From Brevibacterium oceani (lineage in GTDB: Bacteria > Actinomycetota > Actinomycetes > Actinomycetales > Brevibacteriaceae), in the NCBI RefSeq assembly GCF_013623835.1, contig NZ_JABKDE010000002.1, positions 558,001 through 622,000 of the forward strand: DNA of 64,000 nt, in the 5' to 3' direction. The translations under genes and the position numbers were made by a program. The notes beneath the pieces were generated by a model, which had not been told where the DNA came from, searched no databases, and saw only the letters and a list, made by a program, of their open reading frames with translations. This document shows, one piece after another, positions 23,995 to 33,254 of the stretch. Each line of letters begins with the position of its first letter. Position 1 is the first letter of the stretch.

Positions 23995-24735
23995 TCAGCT
24001 CGCCGTGTGCTCGAGCAGGTAGGCCAGACACATGTACGGCAGATCGACCGCGCCGGTGATCGGATGTTCGGTGCTCAGATACTCCCGCAGATTCGACTCC
24101 ACCCGGCTGCGCGTCGCTGCGTTCGAGCGCAGCCAGTACGAGCGAGTGCGGGCCAGGTCGACGATTCCGTCGCCGTCGAGCGGTGTCGCGAACTCGACGA
24201 GACGATGGTCGATGAGATCCAGTCCCCGGCCCGGCCGCGGACGGTACTGCGGACGGTAGACATCGCCGGCATGCATGATTCGGCTCAGTCGCAGCACCCA
24301 GTCGATACGCACATCGAGCTGATTGATGAGGATGAGCAGACGTCCGCCCGGACGCAGGATCCGGGAGATCTCCGCCGCCGCACGGTCCTCGTCGAACCAG
24401 TGCCACGCCTGCGCCACGGTAACGATGTCGAAGCGATCCGTCTCGGCGCCTGTGTCCTCGGCCGTGCCGATCAGCCCGTCCGCCGGATTGTGTTCGAGAG
24501 CAGCGGCGTCGGGGTCGACGGCGAGGACATGGCTGCCGCGCTCACCGAGCTCCCGACTGAGGATTCCCGTGCCGGCACCGAGGTCGCAGACCTGCAGACC
24601 AGCCCACCCATCGGCCCACCCGTCGACGGCGAGATCGATCGCGGCCGCGGGATAATCGGGGCGCACCTGGTCATAGGTCGCGGCCTGAGCGCCGAAGCCA
24701 CGTCCGTGCACCGCCTGCGCGCGTGGTCGCACCAT
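23995..24735 (-). CDS. class I SAM-dependent methyltransferase
   Basis: A 246-residue methyltransferase of the UbiE/Methyltransf_11 type. Motif I is VCDLGAGTGILSRELGERGS, followed by VLAVDPDAAALE (acidic ribose-binding loop), DIVTVAQAWHWFDEDRA and RILRPGGRLLILINQ. The substrate is not evident. ATG at 24735 has AAAGG 9 nt upstream; a longer in-frame start at 24795 lacks this. It converges with hsp20 at a shared terminator and is divergent from the aminotransferase gene. Confidence 0.85.
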   Translation of the reverse strand: MVRPRAQAVHGRGFGAQAATYDQVRPDYPAAAIDLAVDGWADGWAGLQVCDLGAGTGILSRELGERGSHVLAVDPDAAALEHNPADGLIGTAEDTGAETDRFDIVTVAQAWHWFDEDRAAAEISRILRPGGRLLILINQLDVRIDWVLRLSRIMHAGDVYRPQYRPRPGRGLDLIDHRLVEFATPLDGDGIVDLARTRSYWLRSNAATRSRVESNLREYLSTEHPITGAVDLPYMCLAYLLEHTAS

Positions 24736-24910
24736 CGCTGCCGCCTTTCTCCGTTCGGGGAAGACCTGTGTGAGTCCTCGGTTGAGGTCGCGCACGTGTG
24801 AGCAGACGTGTTCCCCGCGTCCCGAATACCACTCTAACGTCGGGCAGTGACCGGAGAATCGCTAGGATGGTCTCAACGGCCTGACCCCAGCTGCGAAGGA
24901 ACGAACCACC

Positions 24911-26170
24911 ATGCCCTCACCGTCCGACCTGCAGACACGCCTGGATGAGGCGTCGACCGCCTACGAGGAGTTCGCCTCCCGGGGACTCAAGCTCGACATC
25001 ACTCGCGGCAAGCCCGCCCCCGAACAGCTCGACCTCGCCGCAGACCTCCTCACTGCGGTCTCCGGTGACGACGTCTTCACTGCCAGCGGGGTCGACACCC
25101 GCAACTACGGCGGCGCGGCCGGGCTCATCGAACTGCGAGAGATCTTCGCTCCCCTGCTCAAGGTGCCCGCCGCCCAGCTGCTGGCCGGCGGCAACGCGTC
25201 GCTGACCTTCATGACCCAGGCCCTGACGTTCGCGCAGCTGCACGGCACCGCCGTCGACGACAGGCCGTGGGGGCAGGGACCGCACAAACTGCTGTGCCCG
25301 GTGCCCGGCTACGACAGGCACTTCACTCTGGCCGAGTCACTCGGCTTCGAACTGCTCACGATCCCGATGGACGATGAGGGACCGGTGGTCGCCGAGGCTC
25401 AGAAGCTCGCCGAGGACCCCGCTGTCAAAGGCATGTGGCTGGTCCCGATGTATTCGAATCCCACCGGCATCACCATCACCGAGGCTCGGGCGCGGCAGCT
25501 GGCGGCGATGCCGACCGCCGCCCCGGACTTCGCTCTGCTGTGGGACAACGCCTACGCGCTGCATCACCTGCGGGCAGATCATCCTGACAATCTCGACATC
25601 CTCTCGCTGTGTGCCGAGGCAGGGAACCCCGAACGGGCGTGGATCTTCGCATCGACCTCGAAGGTCACGCATGCCGGTGCCGGTGTGTCCTTCTTCGCCG
25701 GAGGTCCGGCGACCGTGGACTGGATGCTCGCCAACCTCGGGAAGGTCTCGATCGGTCCTGACAAGATCAATCAGCTGCGTCACGTGCGCTTCTTCGGTGA
25801 TTCGCCAGGAGTCGAGGCGCATATGCGCAAGCATGCCGAGATCATCGCCCCGAAATTCGACGCCGTGCTCACAGCACTCAAGGACGGGCTCGGGGCGGAG
25901 AACCTGGCGACGTGGACCAGCCCCGACGGCGGCTATTTCATCACCTTGACGACGATGGACGGCATCGCCGATCGCGTCGTGAAGCTCGCCGCCGAGGCCG
26001 GAGTCAAGCTCACACCGGCAGGCGCCACTCATCCCTACGGGCTGGATCCGAACAACAGCATCATCCGCATCGCCCCGACGATGCCGACGCTCGAGGACGT
26101 CGAGCTGGCCGCCGCCGGACTCGTCGCCTGCGTGCGGCTGGCCAGCTATGAGAAGCTCATGGCCGGCTGA
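24911..26170 (+). CDS. aspartate aminotransferase, class Ic (AspT-like)
   Basis: A 419-residue PLP enzyme of fold type I. It resembles the actinobacterial 'Ic' aspartate aminotransferases: KLDITRGKPAPEQLDLAADL, RNYGGAAGLIELREIFA, then VPMYSNPTGITITEARARQL and LLWDNAYALHHL (Asp binding the pyridine N). The PLP lysine is in IFASTSKVTHAGAGVSFF. It would transfer the amino group between aspartate and 2-oxoglutarate. AGGAA precedes the ATG. A strong terminator follows, so it is monocistronic. Confidence 0.9.
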   Translation: MPSPSDLQTRLDEASTAYEEFASRGLKLDITRGKPAPEQLDLAADLLTAVSGDDVFTASGVDTRNYGGAAGLIELREIFAPLLKVPAAQLLAGGNASLTFMTQALTFAQLHGTAVDDRPWGQGPHKLLCPVPGYDRHFTLAESLGFELLTIPMDDEGPVVAEAQKLAEDPAVKGMWLVPMYSNPTGITITEARARQLAAMPTAAPDFALLWDNAYALHHLRADHPDNLDILSLCAEAGNPERAWIFASTSKVTHAGAGVSFFAGGPATVDWMLANLGKVSIGPDKINQLRHVRFFGDSPGVEAHMRKHAEIIAPKFDAVLTALKDGLGAENLATWTSPDGGYFITLTTMDGIADRVVKLAAEAGVKLTPAGATHPYGLDPNNSIIRIAPTMPTLEDVELAAAGLVACVRLASYEKLMAG

Positions 26171-26215
26171 AGCAGCGTCACCGTCTGAGCAGCCTCGGTG
26201 GGCATCTCAGGGAAG

Positions 26216-26257
26216 ACGGCACCGCCCCCGAACCGATCGGTTCGGGGGCGGTGCCGT
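26216..26257. terminator. 42-nt perfect palindrome terminator
   Basis: ACGGCACCGCCCCCGAACC (26216-26234) pairs completely with its complement (26239-26257) around GATC, followed by TTTCACTT. It lies between the convergent aminotransferase and dehydrogenase genes. Confidence 0.85.
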
Positions 26258-26325
26258 TTCACTTCAGGTCGCAGCGGCCGCTGAGGCCGACTCGGAGTCT
26301 GCAGGGACTCAGCGAGTACGGCGGA

Positions 26326-27180
26326 TCAGTACTCGTAGAAGCCGCGGCCGCTCTTCACACCGAGCAGACCGGCGTCAACCATGCGCGAGAGCAGCACGGG
26401 CGGCTTGGTGGCGAGGTCACCGGTCTCTTCGTACATGCTCTGTGCGGCGAAGAGGCAGGTGTCGAGTCCGACGAGGTCGGCGAGCTTGATCGGGCCCATC
26501 GGGTGTGCACACCCGTTGACCATGCCCGTGTCGATGTCCTCCTTCGTCGCGAATCCGGATTCGAGCATCCGGATGGCGCTGCACAGGTACGGGATGAGGA
26601 GCGCATTGACGATGAAGCCGGGACGGTCCTCGGCCTGGACTGGTTTCTTGCCGAGCACGTCCGTGACGAATCCCGTGACGGTGTCGCTGACATCGTCGGC
26701 GGTGAGCACGGACGACACGATCTCGACGAGCGGCTGCACGGGTGCCGGGTTGAAGAAGTGAATGCCGAGGACCCGTTCGGGACGCGAGGTCGATTGCGCG
26801 AAGCGGATGATCGGCATCGACGACGTGTTCGAGGCGAGGATCGCCTCGGGGTCGGTGACGACCTCGTCGAGTTCCGCGAAGATCGACTTCTTGATGTCCT
26901 CGTTCTCACTTGCCGCCTCGATCACGAGCTGGCGGTCGGCCAGATCGGCGATGTCGGTGGTGAAGCGCAGGTTCGACAGTGCCTTGTCTCGGGCGTCGGC
27001 GTCGAGCTTTCCCTTTTCGACGGCGCGGCCCAAGGACTTCTCGATCCTCGCCCTGCCGGCAGCCGAGGCCTCGTCGTTGATCTCACGGACGATCACGTCG
27101 AGACCGGACTTCGCGAGCACCTCGGCGATTCCGGCGCCCATGAGTCCGCTGCCGATGACGGCGGTGCGTTGAATGGTCAT
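26326..27180 (-). CDS. 3-hydroxyacyl-CoA (3-hydroxybutyryl-CoA) dehydrogenase
   Basis: A 284-residue NAD-dependent enzyme. The Rossmann loop reads AVIGSGLMGAGIAEVLAKSG and the acidic residue at the end of beta-2 (VIVREIND) is typical. The active-site His is in VLGIHFFNPAPVQPLVEIV, and RPGFIVNALLIPYLCSAIRM and MGPIKLADLVGLDTCL define the C-terminal domain. It oxidises (S)-3-hydroxyacyl-CoA to 3-oxoacyl-CoA in fatty-acid or butyrate-type metabolism. The gene is 35 nt downstream of the deformylase gene on the same strand. Confidence 0.92.
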   Translation of the reverse strand: MTIQRTAVIGSGLMGAGIAEVLAKSGLDVIVREINDEASAAGRARIEKSLGRAVEKGKLDADARDKALSNLRFTTDIADLADRQLVIEAASENEDIKKSIFAELDEVVTDPEAILASNTSSMPIIRFAQSTSRPERVLGIHFFNPAPVQPLVEIVSSVLTADDVSDTVTGFVTDVLGKKPVQAEDRPGFIVNALLIPYLCSAIRMLESGFATKEDIDTGMVNGCAHPMGPIKLADLVGLDTCLFAAQSMYEETGDLATKPPVLLSRMVDAGLLGVKSGRGFYEY

Positions 27181-27215
27181 TGTCTGCTCCTATTCGATGT
27201 CGGGTGGTGGAAGGT

Positions 27216-27722
27216 TCAGCTCATGCGGGCGAGGAACCAGTCGCTCGACCGGATCTGCTTCATGGCTTCCCGGCGGCGGTCCTTCGGCAGGGTCTGGATG
27301 TAGACCTGTCCGTCGAGGTGTCCCACCTCGTGCTGCAGCATCTGGGCGAACACCTCGGTGCCTTCGATCTCGACCGGCTCATTCTGCGCATCCACACCCC
27401 GCACCCGAGCGAACTCGTAGCGCGGGGTCGGGAAGAACAGTCCGGGCACGGACAGGCAGCCCTCTTCGATGTCGCGCAGCTCTCCCCCGAGTTCGACGAT
27501 CTCGGGGTTGAATACGCAGCCGGTGCGCCCGTCGAGGTCGTAGCCGAAGGCCCGCAGGCCGACCCCGATCTGCGGGGCCGCGACGGCGGCTCGACCCTCC
27601 GGCCGAGCCGAGTCGACGAGGTCCTCGGCCAGTGCTGCGATGTGTTCGTCGAAGACGGTCACCGGTTCGCAGGCGCTGCGCAGAACAGGGTCGCCCCAGA
27701 GGCGGATGTCGCGTTCAGCCAT
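27216..27722 (-). CDS. def: peptide deformylase
   Basis: A 168-residue metalloenzyme that removes formyl from nascent N-termini. Motif II (EEGCLSVPG) with the metal-binding Cys and motif III (QHEVGHLDG) with HExxH are intact. Motif I, normally GxGLAAPQ, reads EGRAAVAAPQIGVGLRAFG: the Gln is kept but the second Gly is replaced by Ala. The gene overlaps the end of pyruvate carboxylase by 8 nt. Likely active. Whether it is the main or an accessory deformylase cannot be told here. Confidence 0.9.
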   Translation of the reverse strand: MAERDIRLWGDPVLRSACEPVTVFDEHIAALAEDLVDSARPEGRAAVAAPQIGVGLRAFGYDLDGRTGCVFNPEIVELGGELRDIEEGCLSVPGLFFPTPRYEFARVRGVDAQNEPVEIEGTEVFAQMLQHEVGHLDGQVYIQTLPKDRRREAMKQIRSSDWFLARMS

Positions 27723-30700
27723 CGATGACTACGACGAGGTCGCCGCCCTCGAGCTGCTGGACATCGGCGATCGCGACACGGGAGACGGTGCCCCCGGTCT
27801 GGGTCGTGATCGTCGCTTCCATCTTCATCGCCTCGATCGTTGCGATGGTGTCACCGACGGCGACCGTGTCGCCCTCGTGCACCTGCATCGTCACGACGCC
27901 GGCGAAGGGGCTGCCGACGTGGCCGCGGATGTTCGGATCGGCCTTCTCCGCGGTCTTGACCTCGCTCTCGACCGAACGGTCGCGAACGTTGAGAGGACGC
28001 AGCTGGCCGTTGAGGGTGAACATCACCGAACGCATTCCGCGTTCGTCGGTGCCGCCGATCGCCTGGACGCCGATGAGCAGGTTCTTGCCCTTCGCCAGCT
28101 CGACCGCGTGCTCCTCGCCGGGGGTAAGCCCGTAGAGGTATTCGGAGGTCTCGACGACGGAGAGGTCGCCGTAGCTCGAACGCATCTGCTCGAATTCCTT
28201 CGTCGGCCCGGGGAACAGGAGCTCGTTGAGCTTGTCCTTGCGCTCCCGACCGGACTCCCTGAGCGCCTCGGCATCGGCGGGCTCGAGCTTCTCGACGAGG
28301 GGCTTGTGCGCTCGACCGGCCAGGGCCTTCGTGCGGAACGGCTCGGGCCAACCGCCCGGAGGATCACCGAGGTCGCCGTTGAGGAACCCGATCACCGAGT
28401 CCGGGATGTCGAACTTGTCCGGGTTCTCCGCGAAGTCCTCCGGCGAGACGCCGGCACCGACGAGGTGCAGGGCGAGGTCGCCGACGACCTTCGACGACGG
28501 AGTCACCTTGACGAGGTGGCCGAGGATCGAATCGGCTGCCGCGTACATGTGCTCGATGTCTTCGAATCGCTCCCCCAGTCCCAGGGCGACGGCCTGCTGG
28601 CGCAGGTTCGACAGCTGTCCGCCGGGGATCTCGTGACGGTAGACGCGGCCGGTGGGTCCGGCGAGGCCGGATTCGAACGGGGCGTAGACCTTGCGCACCG
28701 ACTCCCAGTACGGCTCGAGGTCGCTGACGGCGTCGAGGCTGATGCCCGTGTCGCGGTCGGTGTTCTCGAAGGCCGCGACGAGGGCCGACAGGCTCGGCTG
28801 GCTGGTGGTGCCCGCCATCGACGCCGACGCGGCGTCCACGGCATCGGCGCCGGCTGCAGCCGCGGCGTAGAGGCTGGCGAGCTGACCGCCGGCCGTGTCA
28901 TGGGTATGGACGTGGACAGGCAGGTCGAAGTTCTCCCGCAGTGCGGTCACGAGCTTCGCGGTGGCAGCGGGACGCAGCAGACCGGCCATGTCCTTGATTG
29001 CCAGAACGTGTGCACCGGCGTCGACGATCTGTTCGGCAAGACGCAGGTAGTAGTCGAGCGTGTAGAGTTCTTCCTTCGGATCGAGGATGTCCGAGGTGTA
29101 GCACAGGGCCACCTCGGCCAGTGAGGAGTTCGTGGCACGGACAGCCTCGATGGCCGGGCGCATCTGCTCGACATCGTTGAGAGCGTCGAAGATGCGGAAG
29201 ATGTCGATGCCGGTGCGAGCCGCCTCGTCGACGAAGGCGTCGGTGACCTCTGTCGGGTACGGGGTGTAGCCGACGGTGTTGCGCCCGCGCAGGAGCATCT
29301 GCAGGTTGATGTTGGGGACCGCGGTCCGCAGCGCCTCGAGACGCTCCCAGGGATCCTCACCGAGGAAGCGCAGCGCCACGTCGTAGGTCGCACCGCCCCA
29401 GGCCTCGATGCTCAGCAGCTCCGGGGTCATCCGGGACACGTGGCCGGCGACGGCCAGCAGATCGCGGGTGCGCACACGGGTGGCCAGGAGAGACTGATGG
29501 GCGTCTCGGAAGGTCGTGTCGGTCACGGCCAGGGCGGTCTGCTCGCGCAGGGCGCGAGCGAAGACTTCGGGTCCGAGCTCTGCGAGGCGATCCCTGCTGC
29601 CGGGACTCGGGTCGACCGACAGATCGATGTCGGGGAGCTTGTCGCCCGGACGGATGCGCACACCCGGTTCGCCGTGGGGACGGTTGACGGTGACATCGGC
29701 GAGGTAGTCGAGCAGCTTCGAACCGCGGTCGGCGCTGACGCGAGCGTCGAGCAGCTGCGGACGCTCCTCGATGAAGGACGTCGAGAGATCGCCGGCGACG
29801 AACGAGGGATCGTCGAGCACAGCCTGGAGGAACCCGATGTTCGAGGACACGCCGCGGATGCGGAATTCGGCGAGGGCGCGCTTGGCCCGGCCGACGGCCT
29901 GCGGGAAGTCCCGGCCGCGGCATGAGAGCTTGACGAGCATCGAGTCGAAGTGCGGACTCACGGCCGCACCGGCGTGGACGGTGCCACCGTCGAGACGGAC
30001 ACCGGCGCCGCCGGCCGAACGGTACGCGGTGATCGTGCCGGTGTCGGGGCGGAACGAGTTCGCCGGATCCTCGGTGGTGATGCGGCACTGCAGGGCGGCT
30101 CCCTTGATCCGCATGTCCTCCTGGCGCAGGCCGATCCCGTCGAGGGTCTCACCGGAGGCGATGCGCATCTGCGAGGCGACGAGGTCGACGTCGGTGATCT
30201 CCTCGGTCACGGTGTGCTCGACCTGGATGCGCGGATTCATCTCGATGAACACATGCTTGCCCGCACGCGGACCGTCGGTCTCGAGGAGGAACTCGACGGT
30301 GCCGGCGTTCTGGTAGCCCAGCGCCTTCGCGAATTTGAGGGCGTCGGCGTGGAGCGCCTCGGCGATGGTGGGATCGAGGTTCGGGGCCGGAGCGATCTCG
30401 ACGACCTTCTGGTGGCGTCGCTGCACGGAGCAGTCGCGTTCGAAGAGGTGGATGGCGTTCGAGTCGTTGTCGGCGAGCACCTGCACCTCGATGTGGCGGG
30501 GGCGCTGCACGGCCTGCTCGATGAAGACCGTCGGGTCGCCGAAGGCGCCTTCGGCCTCACGCATGGCGGCCTTGAGGGCGTCTTCGAGATCCGAGGCCTG
30601 AGCGACTCGGCGCATGCCGCGTCCGCCGCCGCCGGCGACGGCCTTGACGAAGAGCGGGTACTCCATCGACTCGGCGTCTGCGAGGAGCTGCGCGATGTCG

Positions 30701-31116
30701 GCCGAGGGTCGGGTGGAGTCGAGGACGGGGATGCCGGCGTTGCGGGCGGCAGCCAGTGCCTGCACCTTGTTGCCGGCGAGTTCGAGGACGTCCGCTTTCG
30801 GGCCGATGAAGGTGATGCCCGCCTCGGCGCAGGCCCGCGCCAGATCGGGATTCTCCGACAGGAAGCCGTAACCGGGATAGATGGCGTCGGCGCCACTCTC
30901 CTTGGCGACTCGCAGCATCTCCTCGACGCTGAGGTAGGCCCTGACGGGGTGGCCCTCTTCGCCGATCATGTAGGCCTCATCGGCCTTCATGCGATGTTCG
31001 GAGTTGCGATCTTCATAGGGGAAGACGGCGACGGTCGAGGCTCCGAGCTCATAGGCGGCGCGGAACGCACGGACGGCGATCTCTCCGCGGTTGGCCACGA
31101 GGACTTTAGAGAACAT
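27715..31116 (-). CDS. pyc: pyruvate carboxylase
   Basis: A 1133-residue single-chain biotin enzyme making oxaloacetate from pyruvate, bicarbonate and ATP. The biotin carboxylase part (about 1-460) starts KVLVANRGEIAVRAFRAAYE and has the ATP-grasp VKAVAGGGGRGMR. The carboxyltransferase barrel follows (RDAHQSLLATRVRTRDLLAV, then IEAWGGATYDVALRFL, KDMAGLLRP). The biotinyl domain ends the protein with EAMKME, the biotinylated Lys at about residue 1098. Length is normal. It is an anaplerotic enzyme typical of actinobacteria, and overlaps def by 8 nt. Confidence 0.97.
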   Translation of the reverse strand: MFSKVLVANRGEIAVRAFRAAYELGASTVAVFPYEDRNSEHRMKADEAYMIGEEGHPVRAYLSVEEMLRVAKESGADAIYPGYGFLSENPDLARACAEAGITFIGPKADVLELAGNKVQALAAARNAGIPVLDSTRPSADIAQLLADAESMEYPLFVKAVAGGGGRGMRRVAQASDLEDALKAAMREAEGAFGDPTVFIEQAVQRPRHIEVQVLADNDSNAIHLFERDCSVQRRHQKVVEIAPAPNLDPTIAEALHADALKFAKALGYQNAGTVEFLLETDGPRAGKHVFIEMNPRIQVEHTVTEEITDVDLVASQMRIASGETLDGIGLRQEDMRIKGAALQCRITTEDPANSFRPDTGTITAYRSAGGAGVRLDGGTVHAGAAVSPHFDSMLVKLSCRGRDFPQAVGRAKRALAEFRIRGVSSNIGFLQAVLDDPSFVAGDLSTSFIEERPQLLDARVSADRGSKLLDYLADVTVNRPHGEPGVRIRPGDKLPDIDLSVDPSPGSRDRLAELGPEVFARALREQTALAVTDTTFRDAHQSLLATRVRTRDLLAVAGHVSRMTPELLSIEAWGGATYDVALRFLGEDPWERLEALRTAVPNINLQMLLRGRNTVGYTPYPTEVTDAFVDEAARTGIDIFRIFDALNDVEQMRPAIEAVRATNSSLAEVALCYTSDILDPKEELYTLDYYLRLAEQIVDAGAHVLAIKDMAGLLRPAATAKLVTALRENFDLPVHVHTHDTAGGQLASLYAAAAAGADAVDAASASMAGTTSQPSLSALVAAFENTDRDTGISLDAVSDLEPYWESVRKVYAPFESGLAGPTGRVYRHEIPGGQLSNLRQQAVALGLGERFEDIEHMYAAADSILGHLVKVTPSSKVVGDLALHLVGAGVSPEDFAENPDKFDIPDSVIGFLNGDLGDPPGGWPEPFRTKALAGRAHKPLVEKLEPADAEALRESGRERKDKLNELLFPGPTKEFEQMRSSYGDLSVVETSEYLYGLTPGEEHAVELAKGKNLLIGVQAIGGTDERGMRSVMFTLNGQLRPLNVRDRSVESEVKTAEKADPNIRGHVGSPFAGVVTMQVHEGDTVAVGDTIATIEAMKMEATITTQTGGTVSRVAIADVQQLEGGDLVVVIDG

Positions 31117-31159
31117 AGGTGTCTCTCACTTCTGTATCGGCCGCACTGGTGCGACTGGT

Positions 31160-31172
31160 CGACAGGCTGTCG
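31160..31172. promoter_or_regulatory. 13-bp palindrome upstream of pyruvate carboxylase
   Basis: CGACAG-G-CTGTCG lies 44 nt upstream of pyc in the divergent gap with the ParA-like gene. A second CTGTCGACC is 33 bp further on. It is operator-like, with the regulator unknown. Confidence 0.35.
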
Positions 31173-31293
31173 GGAACATACTCTACTCAGTGACCTGGAA
31201 CACTCTGTCGACCGGGGGTCCACTTTCGACTGAGACGTGTGTCTCGGCGTGGTCGGCGCGGCCGGGCACGGCCCGATACGTTACCGTAGGAGG

Positions 31294-32139
31294 GTGCTTG
31301 TCCTCAGTATCAGCAGCCTCAAAGGCGGAGTCGGTAAGACATCCGTGACGCTCGGTCTCGCCTCGGCGGCATACAGCAGGGGAATTCCGACCCTAGTCGT
31401 CGACATGGACCCCCAAGCGGATTCGTCGACCGGCCTCGATGTGCCGACCTCGACGCGGGTCGATATCGCCGATGTTCTCGCTGCTCCGAAGTCCCAGAAG
31501 ATCCTGTCCGAGGCGATCATCCCCTCGGGGTGGGTCGGCGATAAGCTCGGGCATCTCGATGTGATCTCCGGTTCGCCTCGCGCCGCCGAGTTCGATCGCC
31601 CGTCGCTGTCGGAGCGCTATCTGCGTCGGCTCGAGGACGCGCTCAGTCGGATTGCCAAGGGATATCGTCTCGTCCTCATCGACTGTCCTCCCAGCCTCAA
31701 CGGACTCACCCGCACGGCGTGGACGGCGAGCAACCGGGTCGCCGTCGTCACCGAACCGAGCTTGTTCTCCGTGGCCGCTGCCGACCGTGCCCTGCGCGCG
31801 ACCGATGAGCTGCGCCAGCGCGGGGCGAGTGACCTGCAGCCGCTGGGCCTCGTGGTCAACAGGGTTCGTGCAGGGTCGACCGAGCACGACTACCGCATCC
31901 AGGAGATGCGAGAGATGTTCGGGCCTCTCGTGCTCAATCCGCCGCTGGCCGAGCGGGCAGTGATGCAGCAGGCCCAGGGGTCCGCCCGCCCCATCCACTC
32001 ATGGCCGGGCAAACCCGCCGAGGAGGTCGCCGGTTCCTTCGACGCCCTGCTCGAGCGTGCGCTGCGTTCGGAGAGCATCCGCAGCCGACGCGGCAGCGCT
32101 GCGGCGAAGCCGGAGAAGCAGAAGGCCGACAAGCAGTAG
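31294..32139 (+). CDS. ParA-family ATPase
   Basis: A 281-residue deviant-Walker ATPase. SLKGGVGKTSVTLGLASAA is the Walker A with the signature Lys, LVVDMDPQADSSTGL is the A' motif and LVLIDCPPSLNGLTRTAWTA is Walker B. The C-terminal 40 residues are basic and Ala/Lys-rich. GTG at 31294 gives the family start; the AGGAGG directly before it is closer than usual, so an in-frame GTG at 31237 is possible. No parB gene or parS-like site is seen nearby, so this is an orphan ParA, perhaps positioning a protein rather than DNA. Confidence 0.82.
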   Translation: MLVLSISSLKGGVGKTSVTLGLASAAYSRGIPTLVVDMDPQADSSTGLDVPTSTRVDIADVLAAPKSQKILSEAIIPSGWVGDKLGHLDVISGSPRAAEFDRPSLSERYLRRLEDALSRIAKGYRLVLIDCPPSLNGLTRTAWTASNRVAVVTEPSLFSVAAADRALRATDELRQRGASDLQPLGLVVNRVRAGSTEHDYRIQEMREMFGPLVLNPPLAERAVMQQAQGSARPIHSWPGKPAEEVAGSFDALLERALRSESIRSRRGSAAAKPEKQKADKQ

Positions 32140-32244
32140 CGGAGCAGCAGCAACCGGACGAGGAGTCGCGCCCCGCTGCGAACCCTGCCGGCGCGGGCCG
32201 GAGCGGCCCGGGGGAAACCCGGAGCCACCACAACTGTATGTCCG

Positions 32245-32284
32245 AAGTGCCCACGCAGTGCATTTATGCACTGCGTGGGCACTT
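32245..32284. terminator. 19-bp perfect hairpin after the ParA gene
   Basis: AAGTGCCCACGCAGTGCAT (32245-32263) pairs fully with 32266-32284, loop TT, then CTGCTAG. It lies between the convergent ParA and MerR genes. Confidence 0.75.
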
Positions 32285-32442
32285 CTGCTAGACACTTACT
32301 CGGACGAGGCCACGGACCAGGCACCGCCTCACCGCGCACAAGATCTCGTGCGGGAGCACCAACCCCACCGGGAATCGCGGAGGCGGTCCACCCTGTCGGA
32401 TGGACCGCCTCGGCGATGGTGGTGGGAACTCGGTGAGACTCC

Positions 32443-33024
32443 TCAGCCGCTCTTGCGTGCGCGACGAGCGGCCAGCTCGTCCATAGCCTCGATGACGGCG
32501 TCGTCTTCGGGGATCCGTTCGCTGGGAAGTTCGGAGAGCGTTCCTTCGACCTCGTTCCAGACGCGGCCGACGGCGATGCCGAACACACCTTGGCCGCCCT
32601 GCAGGAGGTCGACGACCTCATCGGGCGAGGTGCACTCGAAGACGCTGGCGCCATCGGACATCAGAGTGATCTGAGACAGGTCCTCGACACCGCGGGACCG
32701 CAGATGATCGACCGCGGTGCGGATCGACTGGAGCCCGACGCCGGTGTCGAGGAGTCGCTTGACGATCTTGAGGACGAGGATGTCGCGGAAGCTGTAGAGT
32801 CGCTGGCTGCCGGATCCGGTTGCGTTCCGGATCGACGGGGTGACCAGATCGGTGCGGGCCCAGTAGTCGAGACGACGATAGCTGATGCCGACGACCTTGC
32901 AGACGGTGGGACCGCGGTAGCCGGCCTCTTCGTCGAGAACGGGCAGATCATCATCGAACAGCAGCCCTTGGGCTGCTGACGGCATCGGCGTCATGTCGAC
33001 GCTTTCGTGACTTGAGCGGTTCAC
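32443..33024 (-). CDS. MerR-family transcriptional regulator (Rv1828-like)
   Basis: A 193-residue regulator. The winged HTH reads YRGPTVCKVVGISYRRLDYW then ARTDLVTPSIRNATGSGSQR, followed by YSFRDILVLKIVKRLLDTGV, the usual dimerisation helix start. The remaining C-terminal part (FECTSPDEVVDLLQGGQGVF) is like the conserved actinobacterial regulator found near glycine-cleavage and FHA genes. No Cys-based metal site is present. The GGAGGA ribosome-binding site is 11 nt upstream. Not HspR: it lacks the HspR helix pattern. Confidence 0.85.
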   Translation of the reverse strand: MNRSSHESVDMTPMPSAAQGLLFDDDLPVLDEEAGYRGPTVCKVVGISYRRLDYWARTDLVTPSIRNATGSGSQRLYSFRDILVLKIVKRLLDTGVGLQSIRTAVDHLRSRGVEDLSQITLMSDGASVFECTSPDEVVDLLQGGQGVFGIAVGRVWNEVEGTLSELPSERIPEDDAVIEAMDELAARRARKSG

Positions 33025-33254
33025 ACCGACTCCTCCTTAAAGTCCCTGGGGGAAGCGAAGGTCGCTTGGAAGGACCGAGAACATAGTCATTCTAGCCCTC
33101 TTCCCAGCGAACCTACAGTGGGATTCAACAACTCCAAGTTATTCTGCCTGCCCGGTCAGGACAAACACCGCAAGGTAACGATTTCTGCGTGTCGCCGTTA
33201 TCGCAGTATTCGAACACGAACCGCGGCCGTCGGATGGAGCCGGTGGTGAGGGCT

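Noticed and set aside
32443-33024. HspR as the identity of the MerR regulator
   Set aside because: The HTH and C-terminal sequence match the Rv1828-like group, and no dnaK operon or HAIR site is beside it.
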